Below, one piece after another: positions 1 through 10,199 of a stretch of 64,000 nt of DNA. Location of the stretch: positions 978,001 to 1,042,000 of the forward strand of contig JAPDOI010000212.1 of assembly GCA_029168955.1 (NCBI GenBank), written 5' to 3'. Position 1 is the first letter of the stretch; each line of letters begins with the position of its first letter. The notes below the pieces were generated by a model. It had not been told where the DNA came from, searched no databases, and saw only the letters and a list, made by a program, of their open reading frames with translations. Origin of the DNA: Aplectana chamaeleonis (lineage: Eukaryota > Nematoda > Chromadorea > Rhabditida > Cosmocercidae). The position numbers and the translations under genes are program-made.

Positions 1-1040
1 TAGAGTGCGCCGGACGTCATAGAAAGTGTGCAGGACCCATGTTAGAGTGCGCCGGATGCCATAGAAAGTGTGCAGGACCCATGTTAGAGTGCGCCGGATG
101 CCATAGAAAGTGTGCAGGACCCATGTTAGAGTGCGCCGGACGTCTTAGAAAATGTGCGGGACCCATGTTAGAGTGCGCCGGATGCCATAGAAAGGGTGCA
201 GGACCCATGTTAGAGTGCGCCGGACGTCATAGAAAATGTGCGGGACCCATGTTAGAGTGCGCCGGACGCCATAGAAAGTGTGCAGGACCCATGTTAGAGT
301 GCGCCGGATGCCATAGAAAGTGTGCAGGACCCATGTTAGAGTGCGCCGGACGCCATAGAAAGTGTGCAGGACCTATGTTAGAGTGCGCCGGATGCCATAG
401 AAAGTGTGCAGGACCCATGTTAGAGTGCGCCGGATGCCATAGAAAGTGTGCAGGACCCATGTTAGAGTGCGCCGGATGCCATAGAAAGTGTGCAGGACCC
501 ATGTTAGAGTGCGCCGGATGCCATAGAAAGTGTGCAGGACCCATGTTAGAGTGCGCCGGACGCCATAGAAAGTGTGCAGGACCCATGTTAGAGTGCGCCG
601 GATGCCATAGAAAGTGTGCAGGACCCATGTTAGAGTGCGCCGGACGCCATAGAAATTGTGCAGGACCCATGTTAGAGTGCGCCGGATGCCATAGAAAATG
701 TGCGGGACCCATGTTAGAGTGCGCCGGACGTCTTAGAAAATGTGCGGGACCCATGTTAGAGTGCGCCGGATGCCATAGAAAATGTGCGGGACCCATGTTA
801 GAGTGCGCCGGACGTCATAGAAAATGTGCGGGACCCATGTTAGAGTGCGCCGGACGCCATAGAAAATGTGCGGGACCCATGTTAGAGTGCGCCGGACGCC
901 GTAGAAAGTGTACGTGACCCATTTAGGAGTGCGCCGGACGCCGTAGAAAGTGTGCGCGACCTCAGGGGGAGTGCTCTGCACACTGTAGAAAGTGCGCGGT
1001 ACTACGTAGCAATGCGCAGGACGCCACAGAAAAAAAGAAT
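1..1040. repeat. 42-bp minisatellite array 1
   Basis: About 22 head-to-tail copies of a 42-bp unit, running off the left edge of the window and decaying after about 905. The unit is 14 codons with no stop in several frames, so both strands show long spurious reading frames (14-residue repeat MLECAGCHRKCAGP on the plus strand). Copies vary at a few positions, such as GATGCC versus GACGTC and GTGTGCAGG versus ATGTGCGGG. A diverged relative lies inverted at 45470-46110. I see nothing suggesting a translated protein. Confidence 0.95.
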
Positions 1041-1319
1041 GTCTCTGAAACGAGTTCGAGAAAGCTAATCTACAGGATTTGCCGCACTTCGGATTGATTT
1101 TGTGTGCGTGCACAACTGAAGTAGATTTATTGCTTTTCTCGGTATAATCTGCTGTCTGCCTTTCCATGTGTCCACATGTGCGTAGGCAATCTTTATGTCT
1201 ACCACAAAATATATTGGGGCAAAATAATTTCCGAGCCGATTCTATATATGCAAAGACAACTTGATAATTTCCGCCGGAGGCGGAAATTCGGGGGTCTGGG
1301 GGCGAAGTCCTCAGCCAGC

Positions 1320-2797
1320 CGTCATGCGGGCGGAGCTCGACGACTCCTGTTCCGAGATGCCCATCTCCTGCGGATGAGCCCGTGCCACCGATCCTGGCCG
1401 CTGAAGTCATGAAAGCTATAAAGTCGCTGAAGAAGGAAACTGCTTCCGGTCCCGATGGCATTTCAGCAGATGCTTTGAGAGCAGGAGGTGACGCTATGTA
1501 CTGGCTGAACATTTCAACTCTTATATCGAGGCTGGTGTCGTACCTGATCAGTGAAAAAGCTCCAGGACAGTTCTAATCTTCAAGAAGGGAGACAAGGAGG
1601 ATATCGGAAACTATCGCCCTATCGCTCTGCTGCCGGTTCCTTACAAAGTCTTCACCAAGATTATCCTAAATCGTTTAAAGACCATCATGGATTCCTACCA
1701 GCCAGTGGAGCAAGCTGGGCTTAGAAAAGTTTCTGCTGTATGGACCACATTCACACCGTTTCCCAGCTGATCGAGCGATGTCAAGAATACAAGTTGCCGC
1801 TGTGCTTAGCATTCGTTGATTACAAGAAGGCATTCGACTCAGTGAAGACTAATGCTGTTCTCAACGCGCTGTTACACGCAGGTAACAATGGAACCTCAAC
1901 AACGATACAACTGTTCGAACGTAAGCTGCTCATCCCCATCGAGAAGGGTGTTCAACAGGGCGACACGATCTCACCGAAGCTCTTCATATCGGCACTCCAA
2001 CATGCAATGGGTAAGCTTGACTGGGACAACAGAGGCCTGCTCGTTGACGGGAAGAATCTGTCCAAACTGCATTTTGCAGACGACATAGTGCTTATAAGCA
2101 AGAGTACGGAGGAGCTGAATTTGATGCTCAATGAGCTGGACGAAGTGGGCAGTTCTATTGGTCTCGAGATGAACATGCGGAAGACCCAGGTGATGGTCAA
2201 CCAGCGGTGTGACGACGGACAGGTGTTTCTTCATGGAAACGTCTAGACCAAAGTGGACAGCTACGTCTATCTAGGACGTGAGATGAACATGACGAACGAG
2301 CTCACGAATAAAATCGGACGTCGAAGAACGGCTGCGTGGGCCGCTATGGGTACGATTCGAGAGGTCGCTAGTGAGATGCGCGATGTCAAGCTGCGGGCTC
2401 ACCTGTTCGATTCCCCCGTTGTGCTATGGCTGCGAGACCTGGGGTGCGTTCCAAGAACGTTCCCACGACGCTGTGGGAGGAAAAGCAACCTCACCATGGA
2501 CAAATTTGCTTTCCATGGATGCGAATTATGACTGAAAATTGCTCCCACGTGGCCGTGGCTACGATTCCATGGACGCGTTTTGCCATGGGAATGTTCTTGG
2601 AACGCACCCCTGGGCTCACAACAAAGGAGTTTGTGTGGCTATGAGGACTACGCACAGGGCGCTGGAAAGATGTCTCCTGAGAACTAGTCGGAGGATTCAG
2701 AGGCAGCAACGTCTGAGCAGTGAGTATCTCCGCAAGATGTCAAGACTCCTCGACCCGTTGGTCCACATCAGGAATGAGCGGAATTCCGATTTCTGAT
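1320..2797 (+). mobile_element. RTE-like LINE reverse transcriptase remnant
   Basis: Broken reverse transcriptase pieces in order on the plus strand. They include the SGPDGIS motif (about 1447-1467), a palm motif VDYKKAFDS (about 1815-1840), QQGDTISP, the catalytic FADD box at 2073-2084, and a C-terminal piece ending RTTHRALERCLL near 2641-2680. Order and motifs match nematode RTE/BovB-type LINEs. The frame is broken by stops near 1574 and 1730, by frameshifts around 2245 and 2410, and by a MITE at 2443-2608. No 5' endonuclease domain is visible, so this is a 5'-truncated dead copy. Confidence 0.9.
2443..2608. mobile_element. 166-bp MITE with 5-bp TSD CCTGG
   Basis: Terminal inverted repeats begin GGTGCGTTCCAAGAACGTTC at the left and end with the complement (GGAATGTTCTTGGAACGCACC, one mismatch). 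The element is flanked by the direct repeat CCTGG at 2438-2442 and 2609-2613. Removing it plus one CCTGG rejoins the host LINE codons. The 5-bp duplication does not fit Tc/mariner (TA) or hAT (8 bp). The superfamily is unassigned. Confidence 0.85.
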
Positions 2798-3224
2798 CTA
2801 CCGATTTCCGATGGTTTTTGGCCTTCCGAATTCTGAAAAAATGCTCCAAATAGCGGAAAATATCGGAAATGGTTAGAAGATTACGATTTTAGGAGCTTAC
2901 GCATTGTTTTCTGTCAGACATTTAGGAAGTTTTTTAAGGGCTAAACCTGAACCGGAGGTTTGTTTTGATGTTTGAAAAAGAGCAAGGATTGAGATTCACA
3001 TATCGGCAGGAACTGTATTTTCTTAAAATAAACAAAAAACCCACTGCGAATGGGCTTTTTTCCAACAGATTCAGGTTGAACCATTCTCAAATCGGTTCTT
3101 TTTTAGGGAGATTTGTGTTTGTCCATGCTTTTATTGAATCTAATAGGGGCCTCTGCCCATGTTTATGTTCAAGTGGAGCTTACAGTCCGAACAGAGTGTA
3201 CGTATGATCTCTTCTCAGAATGTA
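2798..3224. other. Non-coding, diverged dispersed repeat
   Basis: No gene seen. About 2775-2880 is rich in GGAATTCCGATTTCCG-like text. Similar text recurs at 3790-3835, 19060-19130 and 60565-60890, usually next to a CCAGGGATG or ATCCCTGG edge, so this is a dispersed repeat. The remainder is unremarkable AT-rich sequence. Confidence 0.5.
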
Positions 3225-3356
3225 GTGTAGTGAATGGACGGGGCTGCGACGGTAGACGCGCGATCGAAACTCTGTTAGCCGTTGGTGTCGCGATCTCCGC
3301 ACGGCCCGCCGCAATGAGCGCGCCTCGTCCATCCGCTAGACCATATTTAGCAAGGG
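3225..3356 (-). repeat. SINE-like repeat, copy 1
   Basis: On the minus strand this reads as a tRNA-like head (TAGCGGATGGACGAGG, A-box-like; GAGTTTCGATCGC, B-box-like) ending CTACCGTCGCAGCCCCGTCC. A second copy lies inverted at 3972-4110 and shares the CTACCGTCGCAGCCCCG end. The tRNA ancestry is an inference from the two boxes. Confidence 0.5.
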
Positions 3357-3971
3357 CCCATTACCTACTATAGTATTTTGCTCATCTGTACTTCGGTCTA
3401 CTTGTTGCGATTCTAATGGTCTATATATTTCTTGTTATAGGAGGGTTACACTCACTATTCAAGTTACAGCACATAAAATGATATCTTATTGGGCCACAGT
3501 CAATTAGTGAGTGTTGACTCGAAATCATGATATCTATAGAGTGTCACCTGGAAATACTTAACTGAAACGAACTTTGAGCAGCATTAGTCTGGATTCTCGG
3601 TTTTTGTCGTGTATCAGAATTTCGTGAAAAATTAGAAAGAAGATTAAGCTTCATTAAGTCTTTTTATTGGGAGAATATATCCCCCCAGGTAGAGATTTCA
3701 AACAGTTTTGAAGGCTAAATAGATTAACAGTAGGGTAGGTACATACAGCCACCATGGCTGGTTGGAATCTATCCACGTGGGCGTATTTCCGAATTCCGAT
3801 TTACAAAATATCGAAAAAGATTTCCGCTAATCCCTGATCCACATCGAATCCGCCAAGTACAACTCTAACACTACGAGACCCCCCCCCCCAAAAAAAAAAC
3901 TCTAAATTTCGAAAATTTTTACGTCCCTCCCCCGTTGTCCAGTTGGACAACGCCCGCCTGACCCTGCGTGT
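3357..3971. other. Non-coding spacer
   Basis: No gene seen. It holds an accgatttc-type dispersed repeat near 3790 and a C-run followed by an A-run at about 3881-3899. The sequence at 3903-3960 (TTTTTACGTCCCTCCC followed by CGCCTGACCCTG) is also found at 26190-26250, so it belongs to another dispersed repeat. Confidence 0.5.
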
Positions 3972-4110
3972 TATGCATGGTTGCTGGCATTTAGTCTGAC
4001 GCATGGACTAGGCGGCCGTGCGGGGTTGGCGGCTTTACTGGAGAATGGGGTTTCGATTCGTGAGGGGTGATCTACCGTCGCAGCCCCGCCCATTCATCAG
4101 ACTAAAATTC
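3972..4110 (+). repeat. SINE-like repeat, copy 2
   Basis: Inverted relative of 3225-3356. It has an A-box-like stretch near 4005, the B-box-like GGTTTCGATTC near 4047, and the shared end CTACCGTCGCAGCCCCGCCC near 4070-4092. Confidence 0.5.
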
Positions 4111-4726
4111 TTGCGTGAACTCTAGGATGGGTCTACTTCACAATTATGTGGAAATCTCAGATTTCGTCCCTGACCCCCCTTTTAACTTTCACTCTGATAC
4201 TCAAAGGGGTGGAGAAATACGGGTGTGAGGCTCCGTCCATATGTGGCAAGAACGCTCGCTCTCCAGCGCTCTTCGACGCTGACAGGCGCCCGTGCAAGCA
4301 GAAACACACCGGCGAATACATCCTGCCTCGTGTTGATTCGATTGAAAACGCTTGACCTGTGGCCGTATTAATAAAACTATGGGAGCCTCCCGAAGGGTCC
4401 AAAGTCCGCCAGCCCCATACATCGGCTGGTTCTAAAAACCTTCCCGGGAGGCCCCTTAGTTTCATGAATACTTTTAATTATTTATTTCATGGACGTAGAC
4501 AATATGGTCGTACGTGTTGTAATACATAAAAAAGGAACACAACGGAATCAAGTTCTGATAGCAATTTCAGAAACTACAACGTAAAAATGAAAAATTTTAA
4601 CCACATATGACAAAAAGAATAGGATACGTTTCAAAGTGAAGACTCCTAAACAACTCATTGGCAACTGATGAAAGGCCTAAACGCATCTGGTGTCATGGGC
4701 ATGTGGATCGAATCCACAACGCGGGT

Positions 4727-5483
4727 GACAAGACGTTGAAACTAGGACTTTTCAGGCGTCACCATCTACCGTAGCCCGACAATCGTGGCGGGACCAACTT
4801 GCACAAAAAGCGAAATAGGTGTTTGACGACATTCATTTGTTTTTCAAAGATTATCGAGTTTCTTGCCGAGTTTAAATCACTAAGAAACATCCTCAATGTA
4901 GAAATTGATAATCTGTGAAACTATGGAGGCAAGAATTGTCGTCCCCTACTAATGTTTTCTAGTCAACGGCGCGGAACCTAGCTGATGGAGCACGGTATTG
5001 TCTACTTGCCCTGGTAGATTCTGGTCTTTGAAGGGGGGATGTTGAAATTTTCGGGAACCACCAGGAGAGCCATAATCTCGGTCGATTAAGCTCAGTAAGA
5101 AGTAAGACATGCGATAAAATGAATCTAAGTGATTTATGTACTTATGTCTAGTAGTACACCTAGTAATTGGCTAGTTTCATTTATTAAAGGGCTTTGGGCG
5201 TTCAACTTAGTCTCCTCACTTGTTCCTTTCATAATTTGGGCTCTTTTTCGATGAAAATGTCGAGCCATCAACTTAAAATACAATCCTTTTCTTATGTGTA
5301 CCCCTGCCAAACTTATTTTTGCATTTTGGCGTAAATTTTCGTGCATTACGACGTCATTTTGCGGTGGCTTACTTGCACGAAGAAATTGGCTCGCTGCAAG
5401 CGGTGTGCGAGTTGTTACCGCCACGATTGTCGGGCTACGGTAGACGGTGACGCCTGAAAAAGTCCTAGCTTCAACGTCTTGTC
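4727..5483. mobile_element. 757-bp TIR element, TSD CGCGGGT
   Basis: Terminal inverted repeats of about 85 bp start GACAAGACGTTGAA at 4727 and end TTCAACGTCTTGTC at 5483. CGCGGGT flanks both sides (4720-4726 and 5484-5490). The site sits in the left arm of the 4697-6287 element. The matching uninterrupted arm at 6255-6275 shows the empty site. No transposase frame is seen, so it is non-autonomous. Confidence 0.88.
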
Positions 5484-5980
5484 CGCGGGTGTAGCTAAGG
5501 AGCAGTTCGGCTGGTACACACGACGCGCGCGACGGTAAAACGCTGTGCGCGCTCATCGTCCTTGGGGCACGTTAATCGAGGGCACTCAAAAAAAAATGTT
5601 GCTGTTCCATTTTTGCCTTTCCCCCTTATCGTTTTTTGCATTTTGTTCATGTAGGTTGATGTGTCGGACGTAGGGTCGGCGTCGGAATCAATATCATCAT
5701 CTCCCATTCCGCTCCAAGAAGTAAAGAAAAAGAACTCCAAAAAAGCTTGTACAAAAAGTGCGAATTCCATTGAAACGATAGTATGAGAAGCATTGCGTCT
5801 GAAAAAACACATTATGAACAAAAAACACGAATAGAATGCAAAAAATGATGAAGGGGGACGACTACAATGGGACAACGACTACCTTTTTCGAAGGTCCTCG
5901 GTTAACGCGCCACAAGGACGATGAGCGCGCACAGCGTTTTTACCGTCGCTCGTCGCGTGTGCTAGCCGAACTGCTCCTTA

Positions 5981-6249
5981 GGGGTCGTTTATACTTTCAC
6001 CGCCGAGCGGTGCAGCGAAGTGCAATCCTACAATATCGATCGTGCCGCGTCGCATGATCAATATTACAGAAATGCACTTCGCCGCGCCGCTCAGCGGCGG
6101 AAGTATAAATGACTTGAAACGAGCAGAGAGTACCATCAGGGCGCGGCGCGGCTGTGGTGCACCGTCGTATTGATAGATCGCGGCGATCTATCAATACGGC
6201 CGCCCACCATTAGGCCGCGCCGCGCCCTGATGGCACTCTCCTCAGCCCC
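5981..6249. mobile_element. PIF/Harbinger-like MITE, TSD TTA
   Basis: Starts GGGGTCG and ends CAGCCCC, flanked by TTA at 5978-5980 and 6250-6252. The sister arm near 5484-5500 carries the uninterrupted site. It contains two hairpins: about 5988-6112 and a near-perfect palindrome at about 6129-6240 centred on CGCGGCGATC. The 3-bp TWA target and G-rich ends are typical of PIF/Harbinger (Tourist) elements. It shares its ends with 10200-11728. Confidence 0.8.
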
Positions 6250-6520
6250 TTAGCCACACCCGCGGTGTGGATTCGATCCACATGCCTGGTGTCATAGCTA
6301 AAACATCTCCCTTCAATAGGGATATAAATTTGTGGAACACTCTGTTGCAGAAAAAAATTCTCCTGACTTGGCTTCTAGCTACAGAGCCTCGAATACCGAA
6401 ACCACCACTCCTGGTTCTATTAGAAGTAAATGTCAGAACGTTAGAAAAGTCAACAGAGACACTCCCAGTCAGGATTTTGTACATCATTGACAAATCATTA
6501 CGGTTTCTCCTACTCCTTAA

Positions 6521-7004
6521 AGGCACTGTTCGCGATAAACTTCGTCCTCGAGTTTTTCATGACAAACGCTTCTCGTGGCTCTCAGAAGCAGAAAAGCGTC
6601 GAAGAAACGGGACGAAAAGCTACCCAGGAGCCGCAAAACGGCTTAGAAAAGTGGGCCAATCCCGCCGCTGTGGGCAAGTCCGGCCCCTTTCCGCCCCTCG
6701 ACGTGAACAAAGGAACACTCGAAATCGTGAGTTGAGCGATGGTTTCCGATCAAAAGCCCCGTTCTTCCCTTCATTCTCAACTTCTATCTTTACTCAGGTC
6801 AGCTCGCATATATTGGCTGCAAAAGACGGAAGTTACAAGCCACGGACGACCCGTCCACCATTTTCCCTAGCTCAATTTTCGAGGGACCATAACTCCATTC
6901 CCAGAAGGTCTTGTACGATTCCAGAAGCATCATTGGAATCAGAATGGGACCGGTTTCAAGATAGGCAAAAAACAGAAAAGCGATTTTTTTCGCGAACAGT
7001 GCCT
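6521..7004. mobile_element. TTAA-flanked MITE (family AGGCACTGTTCGCG)
   Basis: Ends AGGCACTGTTCGCG and CGCGAACAGTGCCT with TTAA on both sides (6517-6520 and 7005-7008). Excision restores the LINE frame. TTAA targets are typical of piggyBac-like elements. A TA duplication with longer ends (AAAGGCA) would give the same picture, so the superfamily is open. The internal frames are chance. Confidence 0.88.
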
Positions 7005-7040
7005 TTAAATACCGCAGACCTAACTGCTTGTTTCTATCTA

Positions 7041-7342
7041 TAGTCTACAGCAATGGAAGTAGGACCTGGTGAGGTTGCGGACTCGTCCTAACATACGGTA
7101 GTTTGTTAGTGGTATCACTAATTTTTCCGAAGCAGCTGTGATAGATCGGTGAGTCTGTCTTTCCACCAATACGACTTGCATCTGTGGAAGCAATGAAAAC
7201 AGGTGAAAATAAGAGAGTGGAAACAAAAACTCACCGACCAATCTCAGTTATTTTGAAAAAAATGAGTGATAACACAATCAGACTACAGTATGTAGGAAGA
7301 GTCCGCAACCTCACCAGGTCCTACTTCCATTGCTGTAGACTA
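7041..7342. mobile_element. 302-bp MITE with TA target
   Basis: Ends TAGTCTACAGCAATGGAAGT and its complement, flanked by TA (7039-7040 and 7343-7344). Arms of about 120 bp pair over most of the element. Removing it rejoins the LINE codons ...PNG-IDRNK... in frame. Tc/mariner-type target. Confidence 0.85.
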
Positions 7343-8003
7343 TATACCATTGGGGATACGATCGTAGGGCAGCCCACTGCATCTCAGCATAAGTTTACGC
7401 GTAAAATTGTTCTGAACTCGTTCTAGTAACTCTATGTCCTTTTTTCTGTATGGACTGAAAACAGTGGTTCCACTCTCTAGTATTGGGCGGACATATATTT
7501 TATAGGCCTTAATAAGTATTCTGGAATCCTTACTTTTGATAGTCTTGAACAAGTTATAGGTCCGGCATATCGCTTTTTGAACAATATTTTTGCAATGAGC
7601 TAAGAAGTCCAGCTTATGGTTCAGCAAAAATCCGAGGTCATGCACTTCCGTTACTTGGCTCAAGTTTACACTTCCAATTGAGTAGCTAGTGGACGCCGGC
7701 AGTGTACCACCGACCGTGAACACTTTAGACTTTTCGGCCGCTAGGGGCAAGCTATGTTCAGTGGCCCAGGTCTGGACAAAAGAAACGGCTTTCTGCATAT
7801 TCTCTTCGTCATCTGAATTTTACAATACGGCTACTGGTGATCACTCACTCGAATCGACTCGTTTGCTGCTCATTTATCGCGGTTCGGGATGGTCTTAGTA
7901 GGCGTATTAGACACGGTGGCATTGGTTTTGAGGTAGGTTTGGCTTTTATTGCTCGAGGGATAAAGCAATTCGCTCGAAAGTGGCGGCATCTCTCCCGAAT
8001 TAA

Positions 8004-8338
8004 AGGCAGTGATCACGATAAAAGTCGTTTTTCTGTTTTTTCGCCTATCTTGAAAACGCGGCCGATGTGTGCGAGCTGACCTGAGTAAAGAGAGACGTTG
8101 AGAATGAAGGGAAGAACGGGGCTTTTGATCGGAAACCATCGCTCATCTAACCACGAATTCAGGGAAACTGTTATGAGAAGTGGGCGGAGTGGCCCAATGG
8201 GTTGGCTGGCCCACGAGATTTTCACCCACTTACCGGCAGTTTTTCGTCGCACTTCCTTTCTTAATCTTCTTAGAGAGACCCAAAACTTACGTTTTAGCCA
8301 AAAAAAAACGTGCAACTTTCTCTTCGTGAACACTGCAT
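8004..8338. mobile_element. TTAA-flanked MITE
   Basis: Starts AGGCAGTGATCACGATAAAA after TTAA (8000-8003) and ends CGTGAACACTGCAT before TTAA (8339-8342). It shares its body with 19976-20946. It abuts the next element with a single shared TTAA. Confidence 0.8.
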
Positions 8339-8342
8339 TTAA

Positions 8343-8650
8343 AGGCACTGTTCGCGATAAAAATTGCTTTTCTGTTTTTTGCCTATCTTGAAACCGGTCC
8401 CATTCTGATTCCAATGATGCTTCTGGAATCGTGCAAGACCTTCTGAGAATGGAGTTATGGTCTCTCAAAAGTTGAGCTAGGGAAGCATGGTGTACGAGTT
8501 GTCCGAGGCTTGTAACTTCCATCTTTTGCAGCCAATGTATGCGAGCTGACCTGAGTAAAGAGAGAAGTTTCGATCGGAAACCATCGCTCAACTCACGATT
8601 TCGAGTGTTCCTTTGTTCATGTCGAGGGGCGGGAAGAGGCGGGACCAGGG
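8343..8650. mobile_element. TTAA MITE, right end lost
   Basis: Left end AGGCACTGTTCGCGATAAAA is intact. The body is the reverse complement of 6521-7004 down to about 8650, where similarity fades. The inverted right end is absent. Confidence 0.75.
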
Positions 8651-9286
8651 CTGGGCACGCGTCCCGGTTAACCTTAGGGGGGAGCATATTGGACGTTGCA
8701 GAGAGGGCAAAAGGGGGTGACTAAACCGGACACCAAAAAAAACGAAGTGCATGTTCTGTCGAATTTCAGGAGCAAAATAATACACGATTCTCTTCTGGTT
8801 TGTCATATCTTCTTCTCCGCTTTTTAAGACAAACACTTACAGAATTCAAATTATTGATAGATATGCAGCTTGTGTTCGGAATAATTCATAGTTGTTGTCG
8901 AAGCTTCTCATCAACAACTCTATGAATTAAAAATGATATATAATGTGTTTGATTGTTTTGATGAAGGAATAAACACTACTCTGTTATCTAGTAGCAAGTA
9001 AGGATTGATGTGGTGTAATGTTTCTTTGGTGTAACGATAAGTGATTACGCTTGTGGTTACCGATTAGAAGCGAGGATACAAAGACAGCGCTTAGACGCGC
9101 TATCGTTCACGTTCAGAAAAGGATTAGCAAACTGCTGTATTATGGCAAATTAAAAATACAGATATCACGGTCAGTATAAAAACTAGCCAACTGAATTTCG
9201 TCTATGAGAATGACTTATGAAGAGAGCCGACTGTAAAAATTGAAGAGACTGCAAGTTCCAGTGAAAGAAGCAAATAATCGTATCTT
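8651..9286. other. Non-coding spacer
   Basis: No gene or clear repeat structure recognised. The stretch 8640-8670 (CAGGGCTGGGCACG) matches, inverted, 12238-12260, so part of it is still the AGGCACTG family. Confidence 0.4.
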
Positions 9287-9415
9287 CCTACTTGAGAAGT
9301 ACCCTGTACATAAAAACCCGAAATTTATCCAGCTTGAGTGCCGCAATCCTTTAGAGCGTGGGCTCGCCGTGCGATATGGTGTTTGTCCGCAGCTACACAG
9401 CGCACACTGGAGTGG

Positions 9416-9490
9416 ACGCGCGATATTAATTAAAAATGTGTTTACGCACGATATTAATTAAACGCACGATATTAATTAAAAATGTGTTTT
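9416..9490. repeat. Short tandem repeat CGCACGATATTAATTAAA
   Basis: Three copies of an 18-20 bp unit containing GCACGATATTAATTAAA in the left arm of the fold-back element. The right arm lacks the expansion. Confidence 0.8.
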
Positions 9491-10199
9491 ATTACAGAAC
9501 GGGGAGGAGAAAAGAATCGAAGTGGAGTAAATGGAAGAAGGCAGAATTAGGATGCTTTCAATGTAACCATTTCAGAAATGAATAATAAACTAAATTAAAT
9601 AAACTAAATTGGAGCAGGGTGAATTTTTCGGACTTGACAAGGTTCAATCAAATGAACTTTGTTGATTAAAAACAGCACTAACCATGAGAACTAAGAGCAT
9701 TGGGAGAAAGAGGAGAATCTGGGAAACATTTTAGTTACGAAAGCTTTGATAATCAATGTGATTTACGGACCTTAAACCTCGTCCCGGTTTTGTCCCGGTT
9801 TTCGGGGTAAAACCGGGACGAGATTTAAGGTCCCTAAATCACATTAAAAAACGATCCTGTTGAAGCTAACATGTTTGCCAGATTCTCCTCTCTCTCACAA
9901 TATCCTTTGCTCTCATGGCTAATGCTACTTTTGATCAACTAAGTTCGTTTGAATTAAACTTGGCACGGCTAAATACTTACCCCTGCTCCAACTTTGTTTG
10001 TTTACATTACATTTCTAAAATGGGTACATCCAGAATTGACAATTTTGATCGTCTTCCATTTCCTTCGGTTTTAATCGTTTTCTCTTCCCCGTTCTGTAAT
10101 AAAATACATTTTTTTATTATTATTCTGTGCGCGTCCACTCCCGTGTGCGCTGTGTAGCTGCGTACACACACCATATCGCACGGCGAGCCGAGTCTCTAA

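Larger units (their letters stand above)
4697..6287. mobile_element. hAT-like fold-back element with 8-bp TSD
   Basis: Flanked by the direct repeat GGTGTCAT at 4689-4696 and 6288-6295, inside the LINE. Arms begin GGGCATGTGGATCGAATCCA (left) and AGGCATGTGGATCGAATCCA (right, complement). The inner arms pair at 5484-5650 and about 5815-5980, where AAGGACGATGAGCGCGCACA reads in opposite directions. The left arm is interrupted by 4727-5483 and the right arm by 5981-6249. Without them the element is about 560 bp and non-coding. The 8-bp TSD suggests hAT. Confidence 0.85.
4475..7830 (-). mobile_element. CR1-like LINE 3' half, interrupted by nested elements
   Basis: The C-terminal reverse transcriptase region reads on the minus strand from about 7798. 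It contains the thumb-like segment ending VQNNFTRKLMLRC and then YDRIPNG. The frame continues through 7005-7040 (RNKQLGLRYL), 6296-6520 (RNRNDLSMMYKILTGSVSVD) and 4640-4688, where it stops shortly after DAFRPFISCQ. Removing the insertions at 7041-7342, 6521-7004 and 4697-6287, each with one target duplication, keeps a single open frame. The 3' UTR runs to an A/T-rich tail near 4475. The 5' part including the YADD box is missing or diverged. Confidence 0.85.

Noticed and set aside
39..917. 292-codon frame MLECAGCHRKCAGP-repeat as a cysteine-rich repeat protein
   Set aside because: The frame is a by-product of a 42-bp period without stops; the minus strand is equally open, there is no signal peptide or flanking exon, and copy variation is not biased to silent sites.
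1..1040. CRISPR array
   Set aside because: Units are contiguous tandem copies without unique spacers, in a eukaryotic setting.
6267..7043. 258-codon plus-strand frame as a host gene
   Set aside because: It runs antisense through the LINE and a TTAA MITE, so it is a chance frame.
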